A DNA stretch of 64,000 nt from Paracamarosporium sp. OC-R06-R3 (GCA_019828545.1 JACVRA010000117.1:121721-185720), one strand, 5' to 3'. Shown: positions 11,473 through 23,110, counted from the first letter of the stretch. Numbers and translations: made by a program. The notes: generated from the letters alone by a model not told the origin.

Positions 11473-13112
11473 ATGTTCCCCCGACTGCGTTCCGCTCCCC
11501 ACAACTATGAGCGGCTGCCGCGCGCCTCTACCGACCTCGGGGACCTCGAGCGCCGCGACTCGAACGCCTCCGATTCCTCGGCCAAGTCGTGGCTCGGTCG
11601 TCTCGGCCACAGCATCCCAGCCGTAAACAAACTCGCAGACCCCTCCGTATGCGCTCATTACATCACCCCGCGCCGCAGAAGACGCTCCGTCCTGCGTCTG
11701 ATCTACTACACCTTCTTCTCCATACCCTACGTCTGCCTCTTCCTTGCCCTCTTCGTCGGCATCCTCTTCCCCTCGTACACTCACCCCCCAGCTCACTACG
11801 AAGAGCTTCGCAAGCGTGCCCTCGCCACCGATTCGCCCGGCCGCGCCAACACCCACAACCAGAAGGTCTTCATCGCAGCTTCCATCTACGAGCAGGAGGG
11901 TGCCTTGACCTCGGGCGCGTGGGGCCAGTCGGTGCTGGACTTGATTGATCTCTTGGGTCCGCAGAACGTCCACTTGAGCATCTATGAGAACGATGCAGAC
12001 GAGGTGACGAAGCAGTCGCTGCGTGATTTGGAGAAGAAGACGTCATGTAAGCAGGACATGTTTGCTGCGGGGTTCCCTATGCTAATCATACAGGCAATGC
12101 AACCATCGTCGCCGAAGACCTAGACCTGAGCACCTTGCCGCGCGTTACCCTCCCCAACGGCGACTCCCGCGTCAAGCGCATAACATTCCTCGCCGAGGTC
12201 CGCAACCGTGCTCTTGCGCCCCTCGAAACCTCAGAGGTTGCGTTCGATCGGATTCTCTACCTCAACGACGTAAACTTCGACCCTATCGACGCCGCCCAAC
12301 TCCTCTTCTCTACCAACATCGACACAAACGGCCTGCCAAACTACGCCGCAGCCTGCGCCGTTGACTTCATCAACGCTTTCAAGTTCTACGACCGATTCGC
12401 AACGCGGGACCTCGACGGCGGCAACATGGGCATCCCCTTCTACCCATGGTTCACAAACGAGGGCGACGCAACAAGCAGAAACGACGTCCTCGCCGGCAAA
12501 GACGCCGTCCGCGTGCGTAGCTGCTGGGGCGGCATGACGGCCTTCGAAGCGCAGTGGTTCCAAGACCAAACGCGCTTCACAGCGCCAGAACCCTCGCCCA
12601 ACGCCTCCTCCCCCTCCCCCCTCCGCTTCCGCTACGAACAAGACACCTTCTGGGAGTCCTCAGAATGCTGCCTCATCCACGCAGACCTGCAGTTCCGCCG
12701 CTCCGGCACCGTTTTCCCCGAAGACCCAGCCATCTACATGAACCCCTTCATCCGCGTCGCATACGACACCAACACGCTCTCCTGGCTCGCACTCACACGC
12801 CGCCCAGAACGCCTCTACGCCCCCATTCACAATATCCTCAATCACATCGTCGGCTTCCCGCTGTTTAATCCCCGCCAGTACGAAGAGCCTGGCGAGCGGG
12901 TGATGGATGAAGTATGGGAGTACGACGATCCTGCCAAAGCGTTTGCGCAGAGTGCGAAGGGGGATGATTTGAAGGGGGAGTGGAGAACTGTTGAGCGCAC
13001 GGCGGGGGCTGGGGGGTATTGTGGGGGGAGGCAGTTGCTTGTTATTAATGAGGGGGATGAGAGCGAGGGGAAGTGGGGGAAGATTGAGGCGCCGGAGCCG
13101 CCGGGACGGTGA
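11473..13112 (+). CDS. GT69 / CAP59-type glycosyltransferase
   Basis: Two exons, 11473-12046 and 12094-13112, with a 47-bp intron (GTAAGC...ATACAG), give 530 aa. After about 75 basic cytosolic residues (with a PRRRRRS run) comes one hydrophobic segment (about 77-98), as in a type II Golgi enzyme. The luminal part carries blocks typical of the CAP59/CMT1 family: KVFIAASIYEQEG, ITFLAEVRNRAL, ILYLNDVNFDP with an acidic pair, and VRSCWGGMTAF. Known relatives are alpha-1,3-mannosyltransferases or capsule-related enzymes of fungi, using a nucleotide sugar in the Golgi for cell-wall or glycan decoration. Acceptor and donor cannot be deduced here. The ATG at 11473 is the first in frame after a CT-rich leader. 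The family call is firm; the exact reaction is not. Confidence 0.9.
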
Positions 13113-13672
13113 GGGGGGAGAGGAAAAAGTGATGGATTGTTCGTCGCATCGTTTTGATATGCAGCGTTTGGTTTTTCGCTACGTGCTGGGGTTGGAGGCA
13201 TCCTGGCTCGGTGCTCTTTTCTTCGCTTCGCTTCTTGTTACGCTTTTTACTTTTTACTTTCTTCTTGTTTTTTATATTGGACTGGATTGGGGTTGGATCT
13301 GGGATTGGATTTGGACGGACGGATCTACCTGTGCCTTTTCATTGCATAGCGCGGCGTTTTTTTTTTTCTTTTATTTTTATTTTTTTTTTTTTCACGGAGT
13401 TTACTTTACTCGACTGGACTTGCTTTTTATCTCGGATAGCGTGTCAGCGTGGCTTGTCTTACTTGGCCTTCGCATGGCGTGGCGTGATATAGCGTGGCAT
13501 GCAGTGGTATATACATAGATTCGAGAAGAGACGAGGAGCGGTGTATCAATACCTATATCCATATCAATACCAATACCTATCTATATCTACATCCACATCT
13601 TATATATCCTGACAACCACCTGAGGTAGGTTAGTTAGTAAGTAGGCACTTGGGACTTGAAGGCCTGGTAGAG

Positions 13673-13712
13673 TATCTATCTATCTATCTAGCAGAGCAGA
13701 GCAGAGCAGAGC
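13673..13712. repeat. Microsatellites (TATC)n and (GCAGA)n
   Basis: Adjacent perfect short tandem repeats: about four TATC units directly followed by about four GCAGA units. No function visible. Confidence 0.8.
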
Positions 13713-13791
13713 GAAATAATCCATGATGGATAATTTGTGAGATGAGTGAGATGAGGTAAGTGCAATTCCTAACACTATGCCTTGCGGTGTG

Positions 13792-13816
13792 GTGCTGTGC
13801 TGTGCTGTGCTGTGCT
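13792..13816. repeat. Microsatellite (GTGCT)5
   Basis: Five perfect copies of a GTGCT pentamer in the 3' flank of the glycosyltransferase gene. Confidence 0.8.
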
Positions 13817-13980
13817 GAAGGTAGATTTGTGTCCTTTTGGATGGGATGTGATGGGGCGTTGAGTGGATGCTATGTTATGCTTGGTTTGCTTTGATAAATC
13901 GAGGGCGCATAGATGCTGGGTTGGGGGTTGGAGGACTTGTGGTGGGTGTTGGGTTGTTGAGTTGGTGAGTCGGTTGAGAT

Positions 13981-14004
13981 GGGCTGGGACTGGGCTGGGC
14001 TGGG
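13981..14004 (+). other. Putative G-quadruplex motif
   Basis: Five GGG tracts separated by 2-3 bases (CT, ACT, CT, CT) match the canonical G4 pattern with very short loops. It sits in a G/T-rich strand block downstream of the glycosyltransferase gene. Whether it folds in the cell is unknown. Confidence 0.6.
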
Positions 14005-14869
14005 AGTGAAGTGAAGTTGGTAGTTGTTTTGGGTTGGGGTTGAGTGGGGAGGCAAGGGGATGGAAGTAGTTGTGTGATGTATCTATTTAGTAGGATTGCT
14101 GTGATTGGGGTAGGGGTGTGGTGTGAATGGCTTGCGATAATATTATACTATACCTTGGAAATATAGCAGTACTAAGTATGAAGGAAAAGTTCAACGGACT
14201 AGCTAGTGGTTGTGGAGGAGCTGGTAGAGGGTGAGGAAGGTGTGGGTTGTGTCTGATGAGTGTGGTGTTTGAGTGCTTGTGTAGTGAATGATGCGGAAGT
14301 CGGGTGGATAGCATAGTTGCGTGACTTGATGAAGTAATGATGGTATTTTCATGAGAGTGGGTTAGGTAGTGACTGTTTGGGCGTGGTGTGAATGGCTTGG
14401 TGCAGAAATGTAGTGGTGATGCTGAGTGTGGTGAGTGTTCGACGGACCAATCGCGATGGGGAAGATGTAGTGACCAAAGGATCGCCCGCCTCACGCTGGA
14501 CAATTTTCGAGTATACGCTAAACAGTGCAATTATTCAAGCGTACTACGGATAGCTTACAATATGCAAGTCTCTGCTCTAAAAGTACCATGCGTCGACCCA
14601 ATCGTGTCGCGCTTTCCACTGACCAATAGCGGCGCCGCAATCGCGCTGACAAAAGGATCGTCCGCTAGTCCGCGTATGATTCTAGCACCTTGATGGCCAG
14701 CCTCCAACGGCTCTCGCCGATGCCTACCTTTACTCTCACATCTTTCTGTGATATCAGTACCCTGCGCGCAATCTAACTGCTATTGAATTCTTCTTTCAGA
14801 ACTCGCTGCTTTCACTCACGCCATTTGCCACAGCTTCTTCACTGGCTTGGCGCGAACGTCATCTCCAGC

Positions 14870-16500
14870 ATGGGGCTCGACAACGATGCCCGGGGGTGGA
14901 TCATGGCCGCGGTGAGCGGCATCGGTAGGACGCTATCTACATGTCTAGGGAACTACAGCTAACAAGATGACAGCATGCACAGTTGGAGGTACAGCCGCGC
15001 GGTTCAAAGTGAAACGTTGCACTAACATCACCAGCATCAATAATATGCGTCGACCTCATTATCCGGCAGCTGCCCGGGAAGAAGAACTTCAAGATAGAAG
15101 AAAGCAACTCGTTTCTTTCCACAGGCCTGAGCCTCTCGTTTGGCGTCATGGTGCGTCTCTTCCTCCGTACTGAAAATCTCGTCACCTGGCTGACGTATTT
15201 GCCTTAGATTTTTTCGTCACTGTATAGCATGTTGCCTTCTGCCAAGAATTATCTGCAAAAGGGGGGATTGAACCCGAAGATTGCGACGCTGACGCTCATT
15301 GCGAGTTTTCTTGTGGGTGCGCTTGGTATCGCCGTCGTGTCGCAGATTCTGCATAGGTATATTCCGCATTCGGTTGTGGATTGTGATCACGAGCATGGTG
15401 ATGAAGAGGAGGGTAAGGAGGATGATGCTCCCGCGCACGACCATCCTCGCCCCAGTAGTAGGCCTATGGAAGAGCAGTGGAACAGCCCGCTCGAGCACTC
15501 GCATTCCTCATATGGTGGCACGGACCAGAATCACCATCCGAGGTTCCCGGCTAGGAGGCCTTCGTTACATGCGCAGATATCGACCAAGGTTACGCAGCTT
15601 GTAACGGGCTCGAAGGAGTTCTGCGATGAGAACGGGAAGTGTTTTGGGTATTCGGATCCGTGTGGGAACGAGTGCTTCAGAAATGTACAACATGATCGGG
15701 TACCGCGATTACTGCACTCCGCATCGAATAAGAATCTAGCAAGACCGGCCGGGTCGAGGACACAGACTCTACCCCCCGAACGCCAGCCTCTTCTCCAGAA
15801 CATGTCAAACCTCCAGGATGTTGACGAACGCAATCCCCTCACGCCCACCGTCTCCGGTCCCGCCACCATGGAAAACTCCCAGGTTAGCCTCCCTTCAATG
15901 AACGGCAATGGCAATGGTCATGGCCACTCTCTCCATAAACGACCTAGCCACGCCTCGCTCGCATCCCACGCCTCAGGTACCTCCCACGCACATCACCACC
16001 ACGTCCCGACCAACGCCTTCCTCTCCATTGGCCTCCAAACTAGCATCGCCATTGCCCTGCACAAAATCCCCGAAGGCTTCATCACCTATGCAACCAACCA
16101 CGCCAACCCCCGCCTCGGCGTCTCCATCTTCCTCGCCCTCTTCATCCACAACATCACCGAGGGCTTCGCCATGGCACTCCCGCTGTACCTCGCCATCAAC
16201 TCGCGTCTCAAAGCCATGTTCTGGTCCGCGCTGCTCGGCGGCGTGTCTCAGCCTCTGGGCGCGGGCGTCGCAGCACTGTGGTTCAAGATTGCGAAGAAGA
16301 GGGCTGGCGAGGGGGGCGAGGGTGAGCCGGGGGATCTGGTCTACGGGGTCATGTTTGCGGTTACGTCGGGGATTATGGCCATGGTCAGTTTGCAGTTGCT
16401 TGGGGAGAGCCTGGAGTTGACGCATAGTCGGAGACTGTGCTTTGCGAGTGCGTTCGCGGGGATGGGAATATTGGGGTTGAGTTCTGCGCTTACGGCGTAG
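14870..16500 (+). CDS. zrt3: ZIP-family zinc transporter, ZRT3-like
   Basis: Four-exon model: 14870-14924, 14974-14988 (a 15-nt microexon), 15035-15150 and 15208-16500, giving 492 aa. The splice is supported because it fuses the first exons into one continuous transmembrane helix (WIMAAVSGI, CTVG, ASIICVDLII) and keeps frame into GLSLSFGVM-IFSSLYSMLPSAK. A long His-rich loop follows (HDHPRP, HGHSLHK, HAHHHH). The ZIP signature helices come after it: HKIPEGF near residue 347 and HNITEGFAMALP near 376, whose His and Glu form the metal path. The last helix ends LGLSSALTA. Family knowledge: ZRT3 in yeast exports zinc from the vacuole to the cytosol. Metal and location are inferred from similarity. 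The other possibility is an ER/Golgi ZIP of the YKE4 type, but the N-terminal block fits ZRT3 better. Confidence 0.88.
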
Positions 16501-17114
16501 TTTTTTTTGTTTTTATGGTGAGGGTTTGGGGATTGGTGAGGATGGGATGGGATGGGATGGGATGGGATATGCATGTGTGCATTGCTGGCGTTGGTGTATA
16601 AGATTGTGGGAATTGTATAGTATTGCGTTGCTAAAGCAAATGTATCCGCCTATGCTTTCAACTCGTTATTCACTTAATTCGTTCGTTCGTAAATGAGTAA
16701 GGAACGGACGTAATTCGTCACCTTCTCCGTTTGTCTCTGGCCAACGCGCGACTTTCACTATACTAGTCTCACACTCATTCACTTACTTGCTCTGAAGATC
16801 TCAGTCGCGTCAATACATGCTGCAAGGAACCTACTCACTTACTTAATCGACCTATCAATCCATCGATCCATCGATCCATCGATTAATCATTTCCTAGCAG
16901 AAAAGTATTTCATCTATCTATCTGGACGTCTATTCATACGCACATCACAGCGCTGCTCACATTCAGATCAAGCAACGCCGACTCAGCGGGTTAAAGCTCG
17001 ACCGTCCAACATCTAGCATCGATTCTAAAACGCACTCTCCTCATCCTCCGCCTCCATCAATCGCCTCCCATCTCCCCCCGTGCCTCAGCCTCCACAGCGG
17101 AGATACCAAAGCAA
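16501..17114. other. Intergenic gap with short repeats
   Basis: No gene seen. It includes a GATGG pentamer run at 16541-16568, an overlapping ATCGATCC repeat near 16856-16882, and a pyrimidine-rich stretch from about 17030 that may be the promoter of the next small gene. Confidence 0.6.
16541..16568. repeat. Microsatellite (GATGG)n
   Basis: Five to six uninterrupted GATGG units just after the ZIP transporter stop codon. Confidence 0.8.
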
Positions 17115-17297
17115 ATGAAACCAAACAACGCACTCATACTCGCCCTCTTCCTAACGGCTTTCTTCGTGGGCTGGTTCATCTGGTGGTTATACCGGCGGTG
17201 CGGGAGAGTTGTGCGCGCGGAGGTCGAGGGGTTGGAGATGGAACGGGCGGCGCGGCAGCAGGAGGCTGGGCAAGGTGGGGGTGGGAAGGCGAGTTGA
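17115..17297 (+). CDS. Candidate single-pass membrane microprotein (60 aa)
   Basis: A 60-codon ATG frame after a CT-rich, promoter-like stretch. The product has a short polar start (MKPNN), a hydrophobic helix rich in Leu, Ala, Phe and Trp (about residues 6-25), a basic membrane-edge cluster (YRRCGR) and a charged Glu/Arg/Gln tail ending in a glycine run. The layout, an N-terminal anchor with a cytosolic tail, resembles the start of the gene at 17815, suggesting small membrane proteins side by side. No family is recognised. A longer antisense frame covers it but is compositionally unnatural (His/Pro/Thr-rich). Small size keeps confidence modest. Confidence 0.45.
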   Translation: MKPNNALILALFLTAFFVGWFIWWLYRRCGRVVRAEVEGLEMERAARQQEAGQGGGGKAS

Positions 17298-17814
17298 AGA
17301 ATATAAAGAGAGGTGAGGATTGAATGTGGTGGGATCGCGTGGTGGGTGTATGATAGAAGATTATCAATGGGGATCTGGAGGGGTGGTTGTACGTTGATGT
17401 GTGAGTGGATGGACGGGAAGGTGGTTGAGGATGTGTTCTCCTGTTTGTGTGGAGGGGTTGTTTGGGGGTGGTTGGGTGGGATGTTTGTTTCGTGGAGTTG
17501 GTGCGGGTGGGATGGCGGAGTTGGTTGGATGATTTGATGTGATAGGGCGTGGGAGCATGGGATTCGATTCTGTCTGGGAGACGGAATCGAGTCGCACGGG
17601 GAACGTGTTTGTTTGTCGAGGTGGACGAGCAAACCTGTTTTCTCGAGGGGTACCACATCGCCCCCCTCCATACTAAATAACATGATGTTCGAAGTCCGCA
17701 TCACAGCACAGGTAATTCTGATTACCCTCTCTTTTTCCATCCAACTTCTAACTCCACCGTTCGTAATCACCGCATCGTTGACATCGATTCAGTTTGTTCG
17801 TTCATCTACACGCA
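17298..17814. other. Intergenic, G/T-rich strand
   Basis: No supported gene. The plus strand is strongly G/T-rich from about 17300 to 17560. The final 150 bases are CT-rich and probably the promoter of the following gene. Confidence 0.55.
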
Positions 17815-20122
17815 ATGCCTTCAACACCCGTCACAACCGCCTTACCGATAATTCTCGCGTCCATTTTCGGCTTTGCGCTCCTCTGGATCGGCGTGCAATG
17901 TATACACCAATGCATTCGTCACCGTGAGTCACTTCGAATTGGAAATTCGTTTCGGTTGAGCAGGGTGGGCGCGTTTGAGCGGGAGGTAGAGGATTATGGG
18001 CTTGAGAGGCAGGAGAGGAGAGATGGAAGTGAGATGGAAAGGAACAGGGACAGAGAGAGGGACAAGGAGATGGAGAGAGGGGGGGGAAGGGGAAGGGAAA
18101 AGCGTAGGGCGGAGAAGGAGAGAGAGGAAGGGAAAGAGAAGGTGGGCAGGGAACGTGAGGGAAGGAGAAAAGAGAGGGCGAAGCGGGAGACTGAAAGGTG
18201 GGACGATGGTGATGAGGGCCAGGAAGAGAGTTCGGAGAGGAGGCATGTGTCGTGGACGAAGAGGGCGTATGAGGTCGGAGAGGAAGAGGGTGAGGCGCGG
18301 GAGGAGATGCTGGTGCAGCCTTATGTTCCTGCTTTCGTGCCTGCGTTCGTGCCCGTTGCGCACGCGTATGTGCCGCAGTATGTGCCGCCGGTAAATGTGA
18401 CGTGGCCTGCAGTTCCTTTGGGTGCTGCTGTAGGAGGGGGAGGTGTGGACCAAGAAGGGGAGTATCAGGATCCGCGCACGCAGTTGTTTGAAGAGAATGA
18501 CGTAGTTCAAAGCGTGGAATATGAATCCGACAGGAACAGCTCACCAGCAAATCTGGAATACGAATCCGAAGAAGTATACGAGTCGTCTTCGCATCGATCC
18601 ACTGCACCGAGGGAATCCAGACGCCACGACTTCATTCAAATCTGCGACGAGTATCCACCGATCGTCCGTGAGGCTCTCGAAAAGGAAAAGGAGGAGAGAG
18701 CGAGAAGAGAATCACACAATAGCAGCTCATCGAGCTCCAGCTCCAGCTCAGCAGACGAAGAGGTCCAAAGAGGACCCATCCCGACGGCCACCCTTCGACC
18801 AGCATTCCACTTCCCGCAGACTCCGCACTGGCCGTGGAGAATGGATCCAGCGCATATCCCAACGTCGTATCCGAGGCAGTGGTGAGTTTATCACGAACTT
18901 ATTCCCCACTCCATACCAAAGCACGCCGTACTCAAACGACCTGCGTGCTAACAGTTCCAGGATGGACAACTTCGAACCTCAAGAAGCACGTCCGAGATAC
19001 GCACCACATACGCGAAGCACAAACCGCAAATCGAGGCGTGACCGTGCAGATAGGAGATCCGGCGCACCGAGTAATGCATCTCCATGCCCAGTTTGACTAT
19101 GTAGGATAGCCTTGCTTATCCTATGTGTTGTTTTGTGGACAGCCTTTGCTGACTTGTGCGTGTATAGGCTTTGGGACGCGTCATCTGAGACCCGATGGGA
19201 GAAGAGATGTTGTAAGGCAGCGGGGCAAGAGATGGCGGGTCCCTGAGCTGCCGGTGGAACCAGAGCTGCGACCTCACTGTGGAAGAAGGACTTATCTAAG
19301 GCCGGTGGTGGAAGAGGAGCGTGAGAGACGGAGTGGGGGAATGTCGCCGGTGGGAGGAGGGCATGAGCGGCGCCCGTATCCGAGGCCGCCAATGGGGGGA
19401 GAGAGTGGGTCGGATGGGTGAGTTTGATGCAAATTCATGATGACTGATTTGACTGTATCAGGTCATCCAGGCAGCGTGGACGCACCCAAAGCGATGTAGA
19501 ACAGCCCAGGCCATACCCCCTCTTTGGCGAGTACAGAACTGCGAACAGCAACGAGAGAATGGTTTCTCCGGTAGAAGTTGAAGAGCCTCCAGACGCACCA
19601 CAGGATCCACAAGAGGAGGCGACACTTGATAATAATATAGAGGTTGAAGAGGTAGTGCAGAATGAAGAGGGTCAGGACGTAGGTCACGATTCAGGAAGCC
19701 CGGGCGAGAGACAGCCCATTCTGCTTGGTATGGAGCCTCCGGCTTCTCAACAGAACGATGTGCAAGCGTCTACGCCTGTTGGAGAGCAAGAAGCGTTGCA
19801 GACGGCATCGACCGAGGAACGAGCGCCGGTACCTGTGGATAATGAAGAAGTAGAAACAACGGGAGCATCAAACGAGCAGGGACAGGGAAATACGGAAGAT
19901 GGTCCAATTCAAGAACGAGATGAGGTTTCAGCACCGATGCCAGCCGAAGAAGAGAAGGATGCAGATCATGCTCCGCCTTCAACGATTGTATCTAGTCTAC
20001 ACGTGAGTGGAGTCTCGCAAGATCAGAGCACACAGGATAGACATGATGTTTCCCAAGTCGATGGTACGGAGCGAGAGGGTATTGCAGAGTCCGACTTCAT
20101 ATCTAGTCTCGCATGGGATTAG
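17815..20122 (+). CDS. Membrane-anchored low-complexity protein, unknown
   Basis: Four-exon model: 17815-18881, 18961-19070, 19168-19417, 19462-20122, 695 aa. The donor at 19071 (GTAATG) and the frame of exon 2 are the least certain parts; the GTGAGT donors at 18882 and 19418 are strong. The protein starts with a short polar stretch and one hydrophobic helix (LPIILASIFGFALLWIGV, about residues 10-27), then a long Arg/Glu/Lys-rich charged region that should form coiled coil or single alpha helix. After that come a Val-Pro motif run (YVPAFVPAFVP, then YVPQYVPP), a serine block, and an acidic Glu/Gln/Asp/Pro-rich C-terminus. An ATG at 17794 would add seven residues. No catalytic domain is visible. 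The architecture fits a membrane tether or a lineage-specific structural protein; function is not assigned. Confidence 0.65.
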
Positions 20123-20357
20123 GATGGTGTGTACAGATAGAATACTTGGCGATTATCGTGAAAGTTCACTTGTGCGGACGGCGTGGAGGGTCCGGTGGTC
20201 CGTGCGAGCTCGGTGACGTTCGTGCTGCAAGTGCCTGGACTGGAGCTCACACTGCCCATGCGCAACCACCCAACAGCCCTCCACTCAGCCTCTGCCCCTC
20301 ACACACCCGTCCACTCACCATCGCCCTCGTTATTCCAGTAGCACAACTCTCGGCGCC

Positions 20358-22567
20358 ATGTGGGACGACGAGGACAACAACCCGTATGGCTCCTTCGCCC
20401 GCCACGACTCCAATTCCAACGAGGTGCCTGGCCTGACCTCGCCCGGAGCTTGTAAGCCTTGCGACAAGCATGCCTGTATGTTCGGGACAGCCACAGTAAC
20501 ATTCGCACAGTGCCGTATCGCCCCGCGACGCCGCCCTCGGAAGCATCGTCCCCCACAAATGAATCGCCAGAATACAGAGGCGGGCGAGACATGACCGAGA
20601 TCGACTACGACGACAACGACAACGACAACGAGGCTTCGTCGGGCGGAGAGCGCATCGTCCCCAAAAAAGGCGGCTACGACAGCCGGGCGGAGCAATGGCT
20701 GTACGAGAATCCCGACTCGCCCATCCTGATCACGTATGCGGGGAAGAACGTGGAAGGCGGCGGCAACTGGATCACGTATACGATTGCTACTGGGGTAAAC
20801 TAGGCACTCTACAGGACCAAAAACACAACTAAGATATGGCAGGGCATGGAGGTACGGCGCAGATACTCCGAGTTTGCTTCGCTGCGCGCAACGCTGGTCA
20901 ACCTGCACCCCACCCTCATCATACCACCGATACCCGAGAAGCACACAATGGCAGACTACGCTGCGAAGCCGACAAGGGCAAAAGAGGATGCAGGCATCAT
21001 CGAACTGAGGAAGCGCATGTTGGCTGTCTTCCTTAATCGTTGTAGGAGAATGAAGGAGGTCCTTGAAGATGGCGTGTTCTGGAGATTCCTTGACCCTCAC
21101 ACGAGCTGGGTAATATCTCACCCGAACTTTTCCATGAAGAATGCCTTGCTAACGCGGTCGAGCCACAGAATGAGGTGCTCCATGCGGCACCAGTCGCAAA
21201 CATTCCCAAGCAGATCCTCAAGGCACCCCCGCTTGACACCTCAAACCCCACGCAAGCTCACAGCTACCTTCCCACCCCATCGTCTTCCGCAAAACTCAAG
21301 TCCGTCGGCACAACCTCGACTTCTGGGACACCGACCGCTCCTCCCAACCATGCAGCACAACCCTCCGCAGCCGCGCACACGATACCGGGCCCGCAGATCT
21401 TCGGTCGATTCCCACCAGAATCGAAAAATCTTACTGAGGAGGAACTTGACCCGTACTTTGTAAACTTCGAGGCGTCGTCGAAAGAGCTAGAGAATTTACT
21501 GCAGGGCAGCATGGAGAAAGTCAATAGGCGCACATTGTCGCATCTGTCGGCTTTGGGAGAAGATCTGGCCGAGCTAGGCGCTCGCTTCAACGCCTTCTCC
21601 CTCTCAGAGCAGTCACAATCGCTGGCCGGTGCTATAGAAAAGACGGGCCAGGCGGTGGATTCCACGTACATCGCAACCGCCGAGCTATCCTCATCTTTAA
21701 GCGCCAGCTTCGCTGAGCCCATGCGCGAGAGCGCACAGTTTGCAGGCGTTGTTCGCAGCACACTACGCTATCGCGTCCTAAAAAGGATACAAGAAGAGAT
21801 GACAAAAGACGAACTACAGAAGAAGCGGTCTCTGTTGGAGTCTTTGGAACACAGCGAAGCCGAAGCCAAGCGGTTAGAGCAACATCTTAGTGGCGCAGGT
21901 TACTCGCAACCCGCACGCAATCGCTCTATCTCGAACAGCTCACAGCGCAGTAGCGGTCACGACAGACGACCGGAAGAAGACACTGCGTCGATTGATTCCG
22001 ACTTCCCGCCCACACACAGTGAGCATCCATCTTCATCCCAGGGCAGCCCCGAAGCAAGCACAATGTCTCCGACAAGCCATCACAAGAAGAGCCCAAGCGG
22101 GAACTTTGTAACGAACAAGCTTTTCGGGCCGATAACGCATGCGTTCCGGGGTATGGCAGACGTGGACCCAGAGAGGACAAGGAGGGATCAGATAGGAAAG
22201 ACGAGGGAAAGCTTACATCAGGTTTGTGTTTTAGACTTGTGGACGATATTCTTGCTAACTTCTGGCAGCTCGAGCAAGCAGTCGTTGTTGCTGAGAAGGA
22301 TACGAAGGATGCCAGCTCCGGTGTGTTGAAGGATCTGCGGCGGTTCCAAGCAGAGAAGGAGAATGATCTGCGACGGTACATGGTAAGCATCTCGACTTCC
22401 GATTAGCCAGCACCTTGCCTGGACTTTTGTATAACAATTGCTGATCCGCGTTACAGATTGAATTCGCGCAGTGTCACATCGACTGGGCAAAACGGAACCA
22501 GGCTGCATGGGAGGAGGCAAAAGCTGAGGTGAACAACATCCAGCCAAATGTTATCCACGACGAGTAG
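20358..22567 (+). CDS. snx41: Sorting nexin Snx41 (PX-BAR)
   Basis: Six exons: 20358-20451, 20511-20794, 20843-21109, 21169-22221, 22269-22382, 22457-22567; 640 aa with all phases consistent. It starts MWDDEDNNPYG, the usual start of fungal Snx41. The PX domain spans about residues 80-215, with the phosphoinositide-binding RRRYSEF block, the proline-rich LIIPPIPEKH segment and RKRMLAVFLNRC. The rest is BAR-like coiled helices (EKVNRRTLSHLSALGEDLAE...), interrupted by a Ser/Pro-rich insert (about 475-560), and ends in VIHDE. Family knowledge: Snx41 pairs with Snx4 on endosomes to recycle SNAREs to the Golgi, and fungal Snx41/Atg20 proteins also serve selective autophagy. The gene starts 235 bases after the preceding stop codon. 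Fungal Snx41 and Atg20 are sometimes one gene, so the symbol could also be atg20. Confidence 0.92.
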
Positions 22568-23110
22568 AAGAAGTCTTTGGGCAGACAGAGTATGGTTGCG
22601 GATGCGAGCGGGAATATTAATAGCACGCAACAAGATTCAGGGGCTTGAGTGCGAAGGCCCTGGTTGACTTGCGTCTGTATCTACTAGACAGGATAGGAGG
22701 TAATGCTTCGTCGAATGAGAATGAGGTATGCAAGTTTTGAAGTCTAGTTGCTGTGATTGGGCAAGGAAATGATATCCGCGGAAGCTCTTGGGAAGTTGAC
22801 GTTGATAGCGGGGGGCCAGATGTATTGGCGTCGAGTTGAAGCAAAGTTAGGTTATGGAGTGCTGTGTTTGTTCACTGCGCGCACATCTTGAGGGTATTGC
22901 ATGATTTCGTATAGCGTGGCCTATATCCTTTTCAACCCATTTGCCCAGCCCAAGAAATGCAACAGAAGGATATCATATGCAGCGCAATCCAACCCAACCA
23001 GCCAGAACGTCCAACGCCATGACAGAACCTCCCACGAAACCGCACCCTAAGTAAAAACAAAGAAGAAGATATAAAAAACCAGCACATCAACATACGAAAC
23101 AAGAAAACAA
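22568..23110. other. Intergenic between convergent genes
   Basis: Shared 3' flank of the Snx41 gene (plus) and the amidase gene (minus). No coding signal or clear repeat. Confidence 0.6.

Larger units (their letters stand above)
13113..14869. other. Intergenic gap rich in simple repeats
   Basis: No supported gene. It contains a poly-T stretch near 13360-13392, a tetranucleotide run (TATC) at 13673-13689, pentamer runs at 13691-13712 (GCAGA) and 13792-13816 (GTGCT), and a G/T-rich, C-poor strand from about 13900 to 14400 with a G-quadruplex motif. The last 150 bases before 14870 are the likely promoter of the ZIP transporter gene. Confidence 0.65.

Noticed and set aside
11242..11973. 243-codon minus-strand frame with Gly/Val/Glu-rich product
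   Set aside because: Antisense shadow of the GC-rich first exon of the glycosyltransferase.
17057..17770. 237-codon open frame on the minus strand
   Set aside because: His/Pro/Thr-rich composition mirrors the G/T-rich plus strand; it has no domain and it covers a more plausible small plus-strand gene.
17831..18607. 258-codon minus-strand frame
   Set aside because: Antisense of the Arg/Glu-rich coding region of the 17815 gene, giving unnatural Ser/Pro/Leu/Phe repeats.
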